From assembly GCA_036251705.1 (NCBI GenBank), contig CP133959.1:1551195-1615194 (forward strand): 64,000 bases of DNA, given 5' to 3'. Shown here piece after piece: positions 28,400-39,398 of this stretch. The notes beneath the pieces were generated by a model. That model worked only from the letters and a program-made list of their open reading frames with translations. It was not told where the DNA came from and searched no databases. How positions within the stretch are numbered: position 1 is the first letter of the stretch; each line of letters begins with the position of its first letter. The position numbers were made by a program, and so were the translations under genes. This stretch comes from Orbaceae bacterium lpD01. GTDB lineage: Bacteria; Pseudomonadota; Gammaproteobacteria; Enterobacterales; Orbaceae.

Positions 28400-28732
28400 T
28401 TAGATAAGGGTATGAATAAATGGCCATCCCATTGCGAGCGAACTAATCCGAATCACCTGCCTTAGCCCTTTACCATACAGCTGCATATCCTAATCAAGCT
28501 TGGTGGCTTCACTGAGTAAATAGCAGGCTTTTTGATAGAGATATTGGTCCACCTGAGTGATTTTCACCCCTTTACTTGAGCGTTCAAATAGTTGCACATC
28601 AAAATACTGCTCAAGATTACGTAAGGCTTTACTCAGTGCTGGTTGAGCAATAAATAATCTAGCCGAGGCGGCAGAGATCGACCCCTCTTCCACCGCAATT
28701 TTAAAGAAATAGAGCAATTTTAATTTAATCAT
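28400..28732 (-). pseudogene. LysR-type regulator, N-terminal part only
   Basis: From M-I-K-L-K at 28732 it encodes the winged helix-turn-helix: F-F-K-I-A-V-E-E-G-S-I-S-A-A-S, L-F-I-A-Q-P-A-L-S-K-A-L-R-N-L-E and L-F-E-R-S-S-K-G-V. A TAG at 28490 stops it after 80 residues; similarity may run in frame to 28400, but the effector-binding domain is absent. The start overlaps the end of the upstream yhbP-like gene by eight bases. It converges on the ubiD remnant, and the 3' ends of both are gone at about 28395, so one deletion likely removed both. Confidence 0.75.
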
Positions 28733-29171
28733 GCCGACACCACAGTCGTTTTTTGCCAAATCCCAGTCGGTTATCAGTCATTTTCAGGGTATCGAGCGTA
28801 ATTTCCCACATTGACGCTATGTTTAATTTCGCTATCGGATAGGACTGGCAAAATAGATCTCTGGCGGCTAAGGCTTCCTCGTCATCGAGCAAACGAATTC
28901 GACCAGTATATTGCACCCCTTTGATCTGCAAAAAATGGTTCACTTGCTCATTAATGGTCCCGGCAACCTGTGGCGCGGTCAGCATAATGCGGGCATGGTG
29001 AGTATTGAGTGATGAGGTCACATAAAATACCATCCGTGACTTATCCAACACATAGAAACAGTTACAACAATAAGGCTGATTCTGATCAACACAACATAGT
29101 GTTAAACTGGTTCTGGTCAATAAATAAGCCGTGATTTTATCTAGTACATCGCCATCATCGATCGGATTCAT
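28725..29171 (-). CDS. yhbP: YhbP-like UPF0306 protein
   Basis: A 148-residue split-barrel protein of the pyridoxamine-5'-phosphate-oxidase-like fold. It resembles E. coli YhbP from end to end: L-C-C-V-D-Q-N-Q-P-Y-C-C-N-C-F-Y, A-G-T-I-N-E-Q-V, I-K-G-V-Q-Y-T-G-R-I and the C-terminal T-D-N-R-L-G-F-G-K-K. Flavin or heme binding is possible but the activity of this family is unknown. ATG 29171 has AGAGAGGTAA upstream. It overlaps the start of the truncated lysR gene. Confidence 0.85.
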   Translation of the reverse strand: MNPIDDGDVLDKITAYLLTRTSLTLCCVDQNQPYCCNCFYVLDKSRMVFYVTSSLNTHHARIMLTAPQVAGTINEQVNHFLQIKGVQYTGRIRLLDDEEALAARDLFCQSYPIAKLNIASMWEITLDTLKMTDNRLGFGKKRLWCRHD

Positions 29172-29274
29172 GCCGTTACCTCTCTGTACTCACTGATCAA
29201 ATACCTTGATGATATTAAGCGATGATTCAATAAAAACTGATCTTATCAGGATTAGTGCCTCACTGTTTCAATCG

Positions 29275-30039
29275 TTACTGTGCATGATACGCTTGCAGCA
29301 GTTTGACAATCTCAGTGAAACCTTTTTGTTTAGCATGCGTCAACGCCGATACTCCTTTTTTATCTGGAATATTAGGATTCGCGCCCGCTTTTAATAAGAT
29401 ATCAATAATTTGCACATGCTTTGCGTCATCGCCACCAAGCACAATCGCCTCCATTAAGGCCGTCCAACCCAGATTATTGACATGATCGATAGGAAAATGC
29501 GGCGTATTGGCTAAAAGCATGACATTATCAACATGGCCTTTTTCTGCCGCTGGAATTAAGGCGGTACCGCCATAACGGTTGTAGATATCAAATTGTGCGC
29601 CGTGAGATAAAGCCAGTTTTAGCGTCTCATAATAACCTTCAGCACCCGCATAAAGGAAAGGACTATTACTGATATTATCTTGTGCATTCACATCAGCACC
29701 CGCTAAGATGAGTTGTTTAGCGAGTTCTTCATTGCCTTGATAAATCGCAGCCATTAATGGCGTTTGTCCCTGCGCATCACGTGCTTTTAATAATGAAGCA
29801 TCATTTTTAATCAGATCAAGTACTGCCATATTATTGTTAGCCTTAATCTGTTTAAACATCGTCAGCATATTTTTTGACTCCTGCGGGGTTATTGTCGTCT
29901 TGGCATCAGTGATAATCATGGTGGTTGATTGCTTAGCTGAAGAAGAACTTAAATCTGCATAAGCGATATTTACAGCGGATAATGTTGTGATGGATAATAA
30001 TGACATTGCAAACAAAGGTAGGGAAGCAATCCTTTTCAT
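29275..30039 (-). CDS. Exported ankyrin-repeat protein
   Basis: A 254-residue protein with a signal peptide (M-K-R-I-A-S-L-P-L-F-A-M ... A-Y-A), so it should act in the periplasm. About five ankyrin repeats fill residues 75-250, e.g. G-Q-T-P-L-M-A-A-I-Y-Q-G-N and G-W-T-A-L-M-E-A-I. Ankyrin repeats mediate protein binding; bacterial periplasmic ones have been linked to oxidative-stress enzymes or substrate channelling, but no partner gene is next to it. ATG preceded by AAGGAG. Intact and monocistronic in appearance. Confidence 0.88.
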   Translation of the reverse strand: MKRIASLPLFAMSLLSITTLSAVNIAYADLSSSSAKQSTTMIITDAKTTITPQESKNMLTMFKQIKANNNMAVLDLIKNDASLLKARDAQGQTPLMAAIYQGNEELAKQLILAGADVNAQDNISNSPFLYAGAEGYYETLKLALSHGAQFDIYNRYGGTALIPAAEKGHVDNVMLLANTPHFPIDHVNNLGWTALMEAIVLGGDDAKHVQIIDILLKAGANPNIPDKKGVSALTHAKQKGFTEIVKLLQAYHAQ

Positions 30040-30244
30040 CTAAAATCTCCTTAAAATAAATAATGACCGAATAGTTGTTCAATAATTATACTACCGGAGA
30101 CTTTTTGATTATGCAATACCCGATAATCATCCCGCCATGCTGGCAAAGATTTATCATCATTCACAGATGTTACGCCTACGCATCATTAAGTTATCGAGTA
30201 GATCAATGTCGGTAATCAAGAGTAAACAGACGAAAGCGGCATCC

Positions 30245-30778
30245 TTATAGTAAAGCAGGCTGCATCACCCGATCATATAATCGCGCTTTAAATTGCTGAT
30301 AGGTGCGCTGATCAATCAAGTTTGGCAAGCTCAGAATCTCGAGCTGATGCGGCTTATATTCAGGATGATAGCTTGGATGAAAATGTTGATAAGGATTATG
30401 TTTAAAACCACAGTGCTGATAAAAATGTAAGCGTTTCTGGCTCACCACATCAATGACTGGATCAATTTCTAAAATAATCTGTTTAGCCTGTTGGCTGAAT
30501 AATTTAAGGGCTTGCTGGCCATAACCTTGCCCTCTTAATTCAGCTGAGATTGCAAAATGCTCAACATAGAAAAAATTACCCATCTGCCAGCTACCGATGA
30601 AACCGATAAACTTGCCTTGCTCAGTGAAACGATATAAGTAGTAATCCTCGCACAATATAATAGTTTGCCGTCCCTGATTGCTTCTTTGTTCATGAAGCGG
30701 AAAAGCACTATCATAAAGGTGATTAATCTGATCTAGAGCTAAGGTATCTTGGTGGGTTAATCGGGTTATTGTTAGCAC
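30245..30778 (-). CDS. GNAT-family N-acetyltransferase
   Basis: A 177-residue acetyltransferase. The acetyl-CoA binding loop is in L-R-G-Q-G-Y-G-Q-Q-A-L (motif Q/R-x-x-G-x-G/A), preceded by the strand F-Y-V-E-H-F-A-I-S. Motif B, R-L-H-F-Y-Q-H-C-G-F, is present. The substrate is unknown. The start ATG at 30778 lies close to the end of the preceding intergenic region and has no strong ribosome-binding site. Confidence 0.85.
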   Translation of the reverse strand: MLTITRLTHQDTLALDQINHLYDSAFPLHEQRSNQGRQTIILCEDYYLYRFTEQGKFIGFIGSWQMGNFFYVEHFAISAELRGQGYGQQALKLFSQQAKQIILEIDPVIDVVSQKRLHFYQHCGFKHNPYQHFHPSYHPEYKPHQLEILSLPNLIDQRTYQQFKARLYDRVMQPALL

Positions 30779-30925
30779 AGCAACTTAAACTCATTACCTT
30801 GCGGTTAAAAATAGGATTTAACATCATATCGAATCTCTTCGTGTTAGCAACTGATTTTTAAAAATTCATACCGCGCCATTTTTGTGAATAATCCCATCAA
30901 TATAATCACGATAACGAAACCTACA

Positions 30926-30964
30926 TAAAAAGGCTGAGTATCACCTCGTACTCAGCCTGAGTTT
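30926..30964 (-). terminator. Terminator downstream of amine oxidase
   Basis: The inverted repeat AGGCTGAGTA / TACTCAGCCT around a short loop is flanked by AAAA before it on the plus strand, giving a T-tract for minus-strand transcripts. It lies just after the amine oxidase stop. Confidence 0.75.
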
Positions 30965-30975
30965 TCACAAATAGA

Positions 30976-32307
30976 CTATTTTATGCTTCTAAATACCTGA
31001 TGAGCTACCTCTTTACCCGAGCGTACTGCGCCATCAGCATAACCATTCCAGTGAATTGCAAATTCCGCACCAGCCCAGTATAGCGGCCCCACATTTTTGT
31101 TAAACTCTTCGCCTAATGTATACCAGCCATTAGGGGAAAAGTGACTACTAAAACAGCCGCGAGTATAAAGTTGCTCACTCCAGTCATATTCAATATATTC
31201 GAGATAATCATGAATACCTTTACCAAAGATCGGTTCTAGTTCACCTAAGAAGATAGCTTTTCTCTCTTCAATCGTTTTCGCGCGCAATTCATCAGCTTCA
31301 TTACCATAGCTAAAGAAGCTCAAAACGCCAGTACCATTATCTACCACCGTGTTGTTATACGCTTCGAAAATATAGCCCGAACCGAAAGTAGAGTTACCGG
31401 ATAAGCCGAAATCATTCCAAAACGGTTTCTGGAACACCAAATGCACTTTAAATGCACCAGGTGCTAATGTATGTGACAAGACTTTATGTTTCAGGATCGG
31501 CAGTTGTGGGGTAAACTCTATCTGATTCATGACGGCTAATGGAATGGCCAAGATAGCTCTTTTAGCAAAATATCGATCGCGATCGGTGACAACTTCCACA
31601 TGATCATCATGATAAATAATGCGTCTCACTGGATGGCTGAATAAAATATTTTCTTCACCAAAATCCTCGGCCATTTTATCCGCAATATACTCCAGCCCGC
31701 CCATCACTCTATCTTGCTGCGCCCCGCCTTGTACCCCCGTAAGAGAAGTTATCCCATGACCACTTTTAATATAAAAGAGCATCTGTAATACAGAGCACTC
31801 TGCTGCATCGGTGGCTAATAATCCTCCAGCTAAGACTCTCGCCACAAAACTGGCAGCCTGTGGCGTGGCTGATTCACGCTGCAACCAGCTGGCAAACGTT
31901 TCCCCATCTAATACCTTTGCATCTGGCGTTAACCACGGCTGTTCAAGGTTAACGGTCTCTGCCAGTTTATCTAATTTATCATAAAGATCATCGATCTCTT
32001 TGGGAGCTTTATCGACGATGTGACCATTATATTTAACAATATCTTTGCCCTCAGTTTTGGTGGCAAAAACCTCAATTTGATATTTTTCAACCAGCTCATA
32101 CATATAATCTTGCGTAGGGCCAATCCACTGCCCGCCCAGCGGGATCTGTGTGCCATCGGATGTATAGCGTGTTTTCACCCGCCCGCCAACTCTTTCCCGC
32201 GCTTCTAGAATACAGGTTTTCAAGCCATTTTGCTTCAGTGCCAAAGCTGCCGATAAACCAGCAAAACCAGCGCCTATAACAAGTACATCTAATTGGTTAC
32301 TGCTCAT
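30976..32307 (-). CDS. Flavin-containing amine oxidase
   Basis: A 443-residue FAD enzyme of the monoamine-oxidase family. The dinucleotide-binding motif I-G-A-G-F-A-G-L-S-A-A is at 11-21, followed by L-E-A-R-E-R-V-G-G-R (34-43), the classic FAD-contact motif. Near the C-terminus, Y-W-A-G-A-E-F-A and G-Y-A-D-G-A-V-R-S-G complete FAD binding. It would oxidise a primary or secondary amine to aldehyde, ammonia and H2O2; the substrate is not apparent. Cytoplasmic, no signal peptide. ATG with AAGGAG upstream and a terminator downstream suggest a single-gene unit. Confidence 0.92.
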   Translation of the reverse strand: MSSNQLDVLVIGAGFAGLSAALALKQNGLKTCILEARERVGGRVKTRYTSDGTQIPLGGQWIGPTQDYMYELVEKYQIEVFATKTEGKDIVKYNGHIVDKAPKEIDDLYDKLDKLAETVNLEQPWLTPDAKVLDGETFASWLQRESATPQAASFVARVLAGGLLATDAAECSVLQMLFYIKSGHGITSLTGVQGGAQQDRVMGGLEYIADKMAEDFGEENILFSHPVRRIIYHDDHVEVVTDRDRYFAKRAILAIPLAVMNQIEFTPQLPILKHKVLSHTLAPGAFKVHLVFQKPFWNDFGLSGNSTFGSGYIFEAYNNTVVDNGTGVLSFFSYGNEADELRAKTIEERKAIFLGELEPIFGKGIHDYLEYIEYDWSEQLYTRGCFSSHFSPNGWYTLGEEFNKNVGPLYWAGAEFAIHWNGYADGAVRSGKEVAHQVFRSIK

Positions 32308-32759
32308 AAATGATCTCCTTAAATGAGTGAACTACTTGATTTGAGACTTCAGTACCTATATCGAAATAAACTTCCATATAGATGTTTTTTCTCGACATCA
32401 ATGGATATCGACAAAATTAATGTTTAGTAAGGTAATAGATAGATAAGAAACTATTGAGATGAGTTAAATCTGGTTGAATAAAGCATGAAAAAGGCTCGTG
32501 TGAGGCTAAACAATCATGATAAACGAGATAATTGCGTCAGTTTACGTTGATAAACAGGTTGCCTATGAAAATATATGGTATTGCTGTGGTAGAAAGGTGC
32601 CTCAGATTGCTAATAGGTTAATGTTAGCTATGACAAAGCTAAATAGAGAGGAACATTGCTGTTTTACTAAGCTAATTTGATTATCCATTTATCGGTACAT
32701 TCGATTGTCATCCGTCAATTACGCTTTGCTTATAAACGCCAGCCTTTGTCATGTTTTTT
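32308..32759. other. Intergenic region between GGT pseudogene and amine oxidase gene
   Basis: No gene is visible. It must hold the amine oxidase promoter on the minus strand. Confidence 0.45.
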
Positions 32760-32793
32760 ATCCGATATGGCTTTCACAATATCGGATTTTTAA
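32758..32793 (-). terminator. Hairpin after gamma-glutamyltranspeptidase pseudogene
   Basis: ATCCGATAT / ATATCGGAT forms a nine-base stem with a short loop. A T-run follows on the plus strand (TTTTT) and another T-rich tract on the other side is AAAAAAC, so it could stop transcription from either side. It sits just downstream of the minus-strand pseudogene. Confidence 0.65.
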
Positions 32794-32803
32794 GAAATAA
32801 GGA

Positions 32804-34482
32804 TTAAAATCCTGCGGCTAATCCATCATCTCGTGGATCTGATGCGCCATACAAAAGTTGCTGTTTATTATCAATCAGTATCACTCCGGCGTGGCCCATC
32901 ACATCGGTAAATGGTGATTCAACGTTGACTGAATATCCTTTTTTCGTAACGAGCCAATCACCGTTTCGCCGACTCTCGACTCAATTTTAATATCATTAGA
33001 GGTTTCAACCCAAGTCCAGCCATATAACCAACGTGGCTTGGGTTTGTGGTTGCCCTTCTCCGCCCATCGTGCCATAGATCAGAAAAGATCGATTATCCTT
33101 TAATAACATAGCCGGATTTAACGTATGAAAAGTTAGCTTATTGGGCGCTATGGGCGCTATGGGCGCTAACACATTGACATGTTGCGAATCGAGAGAAAAA
33201 TAGCTGCCACGATTTTGCAATAAAATTCCCGTATCTTTAGCCACAATGGCCGACCCAAAATCAAAGTAAATACTTTGAATCACTGAAACTGCGTTACCAG
33301 CTTTATCGACCATACCAAACCATACGATTTAATAACGTTAAATCATGCTTAGCTTTAGTCATATCAATACTTTTAGCCTGTGCTTGTCCATGCGATTTAG
33401 ACAATAAGAAATCGACAGGAATATAATTAAAATTAGGATCAGTCAAATAGTTATCGCAATCAATAAAAGCTACTTTTGTTGCTTCTATCAGAGCATGATA
33501 ATAAGCTGGCGTTCCTTCACCTAATGATTTTACATCAATATTATTTAAGATATTCAATATGGCTAATGAGGACATACCTTGGGTATTGGGCGGTAAATTA
33601 TAGGCAGTATAATCTCGGTATTGGACATAGATAGGGGTCATCCAATTTGCTTTATGACGGGCAAAATCAGCTAACGTCAGTAATCCGCCATTTTTTGTAG
33701 ATTAGCAACAATTTTTTCAGCAATCTTACCTTGATAAAATTCACCGGCGCCCTGTTTGGCAATAAGTGTCAATGAATGAGCAAGATCAGGTTGTTTTAAA
33801 ATCTCACCAACTTGGTAAGCTTGCTGATCTGATGTCAAAAATACTCGAGAAAACTCTTTAAAACGACTTAAATCGCGGAATTCGCTATCATGAGGATCGA
33901 GATTGATTGCCGATCTATAGGCCAAACTTGGCGAAACAGGGAAACCCTATTTAGTATAATGAATCGCCGACGTAAACAGTGCTGACCAAGGTAAGCTATG
34001 CGGCATATTTTTTGTGGCATATTGATAGGCCGCATCCCAGCCCGATACGGCCCCAGGCACGGTATTAACAGATAAATAACCGCGAGCAGGAATGACTGAA
34101 AATCCCTTTTGTGTATAGAAATTGACTGTAGCATGCAGGTCTGAGCGACCGCTGCCATTTAAGCCAACAATCTGTTGGTCATTCGCATTGTAGATAAGCC
34201 AAAAATTGTCACCACTTGCGGATAAACCACCGCTAATGTCGTCGCAACGGCTATTGCCGCATCAATCGCATTGCCTCCCTGCTGTAATATATTCACGCCA
34301 GCCTGAGTTGCTAAATAGTTAGGCGAAGACACCATACCATTAATCGCAATCGGATTAATACAGCGCGACGGTGTATCACAATAATGGCCTGAAACCTCGA
34401 TATTAGTCGGATTTGCAAAACAAAAATAAGTCATAAAGTACAATGGAAATAAAGACAAAGAATATATTGAATTTAGCTTCAT
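32804..34482 (-). pseudogene. Gamma-glutamyltranspeptidase, multiply frameshifted
   Basis: Pieces in different frames follow one another in the order of a complete periplasmic GGT: signal peptide, V-A-T-Q-A-G-V-N-I-L-Q-Q-G-G-N-A-I-D-A-A, the middle G-R-S-D-L-H-A-T-V, D-F-A-R-H-K-A-N-W, N-L-P-P-N-T-Q-G, then V-D-K-A-G-N-A-V-S-V-I-Q-S and G-T-M-G-G-E-G-Q-P-Q, ending D-P-R-D-D-G-L-A-A-G-F. Breaks occur near 34200, 33940, 33680, 33310 and 33020. The autocleavage region that normally reads G-D-T before V-D-K-x-G-N is disrupted, so the catalytic Thr is not seen. Clearly non-functional. Confidence 0.93.
33142..33168. repeat. Tandem 9-bp repeat
   Basis: Three perfect copies of TGGGCGCTA lie inside the GGT pseudogene, encoding repeated A-P-I on the minus strand. 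Related enzymes have no such repeat, so it may be a slippage expansion after the gene lost function. Confidence 0.85.
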
Positions 34483-34941
34483 ACAAACTCCTTAAGATTA
34501 AAAAGACAGACTAAACCACTTCAGTTGACGATTTAGCTGTCGCGGTTTATGTAGAGATAAACTTACTTTTTGACCTTAAAAATAAAACTTTATAGATCAA
34601 TAAGTTATTTATATTAAATGATTTTGTTTATTTTTTATACTCAAAAGTTATTGGTCGTAATATGAAGAAGATTCAGCTTACTTAAGTGACATTGTCACTA
34701 AATTATTTACTGATTCATTAAACTAACACTCTTTTAACTACACAGTGAATAATAAAGTTTGTCGCAATATAGGATTATATTGATTCATCATTCGATAAGT
34801 ATTAAACAATAATGATTACATTTATTGAGCGATCACATGATTTTTAGCTATACTAATTGATGCTTTATCGATATCACCACTATCACTCATTTAGTGGTCT
34901 ATCAGCATCTATCCTCTTAATAAACAAAGCGCAAATAATCC
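34483..34941. other. Intergenic region with short palindrome
   Basis: AT-rich DNA without a gene. AGTGAC-ATT-GTCACT (34685-34699) is a perfect inverted repeat that could be an operator for the divergent GGT pseudogene or acetyltransferase gene. Confidence 0.45.
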
Positions 34942-35394
34942 ATGAGAATCGTTAAACTAACTCAATATCCAGCCTACTTTAAAACTGCCGCCAATTGGTT
35001 TTCATCTCATTGGCATATCCCCGCTGAGAGCTATCAAGACAGCATGCAAATCTCGTTAACACAGCCAAAGGCGGTTCCACAGTGGTATATGGTCTTAAAT
35101 CAAGATCATCAAATTATTGCCGGTGCCGGTGTGATTGACAACGACTTTCATGAAAGAACCGATCTCAGCCCCAATTTATGCGCGTTATATGTTGAAACCG
35201 CTTACCGACAGCAACACATCGCGAAGCAATTACTCGATTTTATTCGCGCAGATATGGCGAAAATGGGCTTTAAACAGCTATATCTGATTACCGATCATCA
35301 GACATTCTATGAAAAGTGTGGCTGGCAGTGGTTAACCATGGTGCAAGATAATGAGGGGGAGCAGGTCCGGCTCTATGTGACCAAGACCCAATAG
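34942..35394 (+). CDS. GNAT-family N-acetyltransferase
   Basis: A 150-residue acetyltransferase. The strand L-C-A-L-Y-V-E-T-A-Y is followed by the acetyl-CoA loop R-Q-Q-H-I-A-K-Q-L-L, a somewhat degenerate form of Q/R-x-x-G-x-A (His in place of Gly). Y-L-I-T-D-H and F-Y-E-K-C-G-W complete motif B. Substrate unknown. Intact, with a terminator right after it. Confidence 0.85.
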   Translation: MRIVKLTQYPAYFKTAANWFSSHWHIPAESYQDSMQISLTQPKAVPQWYMVLNQDHQIIAGAGVIDNDFHERTDLSPNLCALYVETAYRQQHIAKQLLDFIRADMAKMGFKQLYLITDHQTFYEKCGWQWLTMVQDNEGEQVRLYVTKTQ

Positions 35395-35421
35395 TATGAA
35401 ACACCAATTAACAGGTAACAT

Positions 35422-35460
35422 ATTAAAACCCAGTTCTGGCGGATTGCTGGGCTTTTTTAT
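35422..35460 (+). terminator. Rho-independent terminator after acetyltransferase gene
   Basis: AACCCAG / CTGGGCTT stem followed by TTTTTT, about 30 bases downstream of the stop. Confidence 0.85.
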
Positions 35461-35487
35461 ACCTGAATCAAATTAGGTGAAGCGAGA

Positions 35488-36649
35488 TTAACTAATATAG
35501 CGGTTTCTACCGGCTAAAAACCCCATTGAAGCCCCGACTGCGGCTAATAACACACATAGCCAGAGTACTAGAGACCAGCTATGAAATAAGCCATTGAGTG
35601 CCCCCATCGCGATCGGCCCAACAGCGGCTAGCAAATAGCCGAACGATTGTGACATGCCGGATAAAATGGCGGTCTGATGAGGATGATGAGTCCGCAGTCC
35701 AACCATCGATAAACCAATAATAATACCCGCACCGGTGCCCAGTCCAAATAGCAGCATCCAGATCAACGCCAGCTGTGGTGCGAGCAACAAGCCAAGCAGA
35801 CCAACAATGGAAAACAGACAAACTGTCACCGCCAGCATACGTTGATCGGGTAAACAACGTAAGATAAAACCGAGTACTAAACCCGGAATCCCGGTTGCCA
35901 GCTGCATGATACCGTGCAGGGAGCCCGATTGAGTTGCTGAGATACCTGCATCCATTAAAATAGCCGGTAACCAGCCAATGATCACATAATAAATGGTCGA
36001 GTTCAAGCCAAGATACAGGGTAATTTGCCAGGCCAGCGCAGAGCGCCACACCCGACTATTGGGATGATGGAGTGGCGCGGTAATGACAGACATCTTGGCC
36101 GATTTGAGTTGGATACTCCATATTATCAGCGCAATAAACGGTAATATAATCAAGGTGAGTAGTGAAAGGCACCACCACCGCAGACCCCAGCGCCGCCGCC
36201 GCGCCCATCATCAGTGCATAAGCGCCGGTCAATGAGGTAACATGCTGGGGAAAATCACGCTTAATTAAGCTCGGTAGTAACACATTGCCAAAAGCAATCC
36301 CGACCCCAATCAAACAAGTGCCGGCATAGAGTCCAAACATATCGCCCAGCGAGCGCCATAAAATACCGAGCGCAATCGTGATTAAAGCGAAAAACAGCGT
36401 TTTCTCAAAACTGAAGCGTCTTGAAAAAGGTGCACTCAATGGCGATATTATCGCAAAGGCCAACAAAGGGAGTGTAGTTAATGCACCCGTTTCAATCGAG
36501 TTAAGCCAAAAAGCGTCCATGATAGGTTCGAGCAGTGGCGGTAAGGCAGTAAAAGGCGCCCGCAAATTGGCGGCAATGAATAAAATCCCCAGAATTGACA
36601 CTATTTTGATAGATTTATTAGCTGTTTCAGCATGTTTGAGTTGATTCAC
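35488..36649 (-). pseudogene. CynX/NimT-type MFS transporter, frameshifted
   Basis: The 5' part (36649-36056) encodes six hydrophobic segments, starting I-L-F-I-A-A-N-L-R-A-P-F-T-A-L-P-P-L, the signature start of the CynX/NimT (cyanate or nitroimidazole) permease group. Near 36150 the frame shifts; the remaining helices (I-T-L-Y-L-G-L-N-S-T-I-Y-Y through G-M-S-Q-S-F-G-Y-L-L-A-A) are in another frame down to 35488. The joined length, near 390 residues, is normal. There is only one lesion, in a region rich in short CCG/ACC repeats, so recent decay or sequence error are both possible. Confidence 0.85.
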
Positions 36650-36995
36650 TTTCTTGTTATAACCTGAATGATGATGAGAGGCGCAAGTATAATTTTTTCT
36701 GCTATACGATAATATAAAAATTTAAACCGATGCGAGCCAAATGATGACAAAATAGCAACCTGCTGATTTTAATGGCAGGATTTACGCTATTCTATCTGTT
36801 GTGATGGCTATTTTCGCTTTAGAGATAAAATCAAATGATCCGCTCTTGGTCTCATATAAGCGATGAAGTTTGATCAAGCGTATTTACAGGCGTAAATGGA
36901 CCGTGTTTATGCGATGAACAGCATGGAAACGTTCAAGAACAATGATTGGGTTAATACATATCATAAGCTATCGATATCCACTCACCCAATCAATA
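36650..36995. other. Intergenic region between MFS and ppsA
   Basis: No gene or convincing fragment was recognised in this stretch. Confidence 0.45.
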
Positions 36996-37015
36996 CCCTT
37001 AGTTTATCCTAAGGG
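36996..37015 (-). terminator. Possible hairpin terminator of ppsA
   Basis: CCCTTAG / CTAAGGG with a six-base loop lies eight bases beyond the ppsA stop. The following tract on the minus strand is only moderately T-rich, so termination efficiency is doubtful. Confidence 0.5.
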
Positions 37016-37022
37016 CATCAGT

Positions 37023-39398
37023 CTATGATTGATTATCGGCTAAAAATAACCAGGTATCGAGCATGGTGTCTGGATTTAATGAAACACTGGTAATCCCTTG
37101 TTCCATCAACCACTGTGCCAGATCCGGATGATCCGATGGACCCTGTCCACAAATGCCGATATATTTATTGGCATCACGACACGCTTCAATCGCCATCGTA
37201 AATAGCTTTTTCACCGCCGGATTACGCTCATCGAATAGATGGGCAATAATCCCCGAGTCTCTATCTAAACCCAGCGAGAGTTGCGTCATATCATTAGAGC
37301 CAATAGAGAAACCATCAAAATAGGTCAGAAATTCTTGCGCCAATAGTGCATTCGATGGCAATTCACACATCATAATAATACGTAAAGCATTCTCTCCCCG
37401 TTTTAAGCCGTTTTGCGCTAACAGATCAATGACCTGACGAGCTTCATCGACGGTACGGACAAACGGAATCATGAGTTCAACATTGCTAAAACCCATTTCA
37501 TCACGCACCCGTTTCATCGCACGGCACTCCAGCTCAAAGCAATCACGGAATGCCTCACTGATGTAGCGTGAGGCACCTCTAAAACCGATCATCGGGTTTT
37601 CTTCATCCGGTTCGTATAACTGACCACCGATCAAATTCGCATACTCATTGGATTTAAAATCAGACAGCCGAACAATCACCTTCTTCGGATAAAAAGCCGC
37701 GGCAATGGTACTGACCCCTTCAACCAGCCGATCAATATAATAATCTACCGGGCTTTGATAACCGGCAATGCGTTTTTCAACAACCGCTTTAATATCAAGC
37801 GGCAGACCATCAAAATCAAGCAGCGCCTTAGGATGGACACCGATCATACGGTTAATAATAAATTCTAAGCGGGCCAGTCCCACACCTTGATTAGGAATCA
37901 TAGCAAAATCGAAAGCGCGATCGGGATTACCGACATTCATCATCACCTTAAAATCGAGCGCCGGCATCTCATTAACAGCGGTTTTGCGAATATCAAACTG
38001 CAAATTGCCCGCATAGATAAATCCGGTATCGCCTTCAGCACATGACACTGTCACTTTTTGACCATCTTGCAGTTTTTCGGTTGCGTTTGCGCAGCCAACC
38101 ACCGCGGGAATACCCAGTTCTCGGGCAATAATCGCGGCATGGCAGGTACGTCCGCCGCGATTAGTGACAATCGCACTGGCCCGCTTCATCACCGGTTCCC
38201 AGTCTGGATCGGTGATATCAGAAACCAGCACGTCACCCGGTTGGACTTTATCCATTTCGGCAGCATTGGCGACAATCCTGACCACGCCAGAACCAATCCG
38301 CTGACCAATTGCCCGTCCCTCAACTAGCACCGGACTTTTTTGTTTCATCAGATAACGCTCGATCATGCTCGTATTGGTACGACTTTTAACGGTTTCCGGA
38401 CGTGATTGCACAATATACAGCTGGCCATCATCGCCATCTTTGGCCCACTCGATATCCATCGGACGGCCATAATGTTTTTCAATAATCATGGCCTGTTTAG
38501 CCAGATTATTGATCTCAGCATCAGTAATCGAGAATCGCTGACGCTCAGCTTGGCTCACCTCGACGGTTTTCACCGAAGCTCCCACTTTAGACTGATCACC
38601 ATACACCATTTTAATAGCTTTACTGCCTAAATTACGGCGTAAAATAGCCGGTCGGTTTTCAAGTAATGTCGGTTTGTAAACATAAAATTCATCTGGGTTT
38701 ACCGCGCCCTGCACCACTGTTTCACCCAATCCATAGGCCGAGGTAATAAACACCACATCTCTAAAACCAGACTCAGTATCAAGTGTGAACATCACTCCCG
38801 AAGAGGCGGTTTCCGAACGCACCATCCGCTGCACACCAGCTGATAAAGCGACCAATTTATGATCGAAACCTTGATGAACACGATACGCAATCGCACGATC
38901 ATTAAACAGCGAAGCAAACACCTCTTTGGCCGCGTAAATGACGTTATCTACCCCTTTAATATTTAAAAAAGTCTCTTGCTGACCGGCAAACGAAGCATCC
39001 GGCAGATCTTCGGCTGTCGCAGAAGAGCGCACAGCAACCGCGATATCATGTCCGTTGGCTAATTGCGCAAAAGCGTGGCGAATATCCTGATCTAATTGTG
39101 CGGGGAAATCGGCCTCCATAATCCATTGACGAATTTGACTACCTGCCTTTGCTAGCGCATTCACATCATCAACATTAAGCGTATCCAGAATGTGATGAAT
39201 ACGCTCATTGAGTCCGCTCTGCGCTAAAAACGCCCAATAAGCCTCCGCCGTGGTGGCAAAGCCACCAGGAACAGAAACTCCCGCGCCGGCTAAATGACTG
39301 ATCATCTCCCCAAGAGAGGCATTTTTACCACCGACTTTTTCCACATCATTAACACCAACGGTTGCTAACGATACGACATAGTTTGTATTTATGGCCAA
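37023..39398 (-). CDS. ppsA: Phosphoenolpyruvate synthase
   Basis: A 791-residue enzyme (E. coli PpsA 792) that converts pyruvate and ATP to PEP, AMP and phosphate for gluconeogenesis. N-terminal pyruvate/ATP domain: [11 protein letters not shown] and [18 protein letters not shown]. The phosphohistidine domain has [13 protein letters not shown], and the PEP-binding domain ends with G-S-N-D-M-T-Q and C-G-Q-G-P. I chose TTG 39398, preceded by GGGGG, because it aligns with the known N-terminus; the frame is open further upstream to 39566 but those codons read as a leader. It is divergent from its regulator ppsR. Confidence 0.96.
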   Translation of the reverse strand: MAINTNYVVSLATVGVNDVEKVGGKNASLGEMISHLAGAGVSVPGGFATTAEAYWAFLAQSGLNERIHHILDTLNVDDVNALAKAGSQIRQWIMEADFPAQLDQDIRHAFAQLANGHDIAVAVRSSATAEDLPDASFAGQQETFLNIKGVDNVIYAAKEVFASLFNDRAIAYRVHQGFDHKLVALSAGVQRMVRSETASSGVMFTLDTESGFRDVVFITSAYGLGETVVQGAVNPDEFYVYKPTLLENRPAILRRNLGSKAIKMVYGDQSKVGASVKTVEVSQAERQRFSITDAEINNLAKQAMIIEKHYGRPMDIEWAKDGDDGQLYIVQSRPETVKSRTNTSMIERYLMKQKSPVLVEGRAIGQRIGSGVVRIVANAAEMDKVQPGDVLVSDITDPDWEPVMKRASAIVTNRGGRTCHAAIIARELGIPAVVGCANATEKLQDGQKVTVSCAEGDTGFIYAGNLQFDIRKTAVNEMPALDFKVMMNVGNPDRAFDFAMIPNQGVGLARLEFIINRMIGVHPKALLDFDGLPLDIKAVVEKRIAGYQSPVDYYIDRLVEGVSTIAAAFYPKKVIVRLSDFKSNEYANLIGGQLYEPDEENPMIGFRGASRYISEAFRDCFELECRAMKRVRDEMGFSNVELMIPFVRTVDEARQVIDLLAQNGLKRGENALRIIMMCELPSNALLAQEFLTYFDGFSIGSNDMTQLSLGLDRDSGIIAHLFDERNPAVKKLFTMAIEACRDANKYIGICGQGPSDHPDLAQWLMEQGITSVSLNPDTMLDTWLFLADNQS

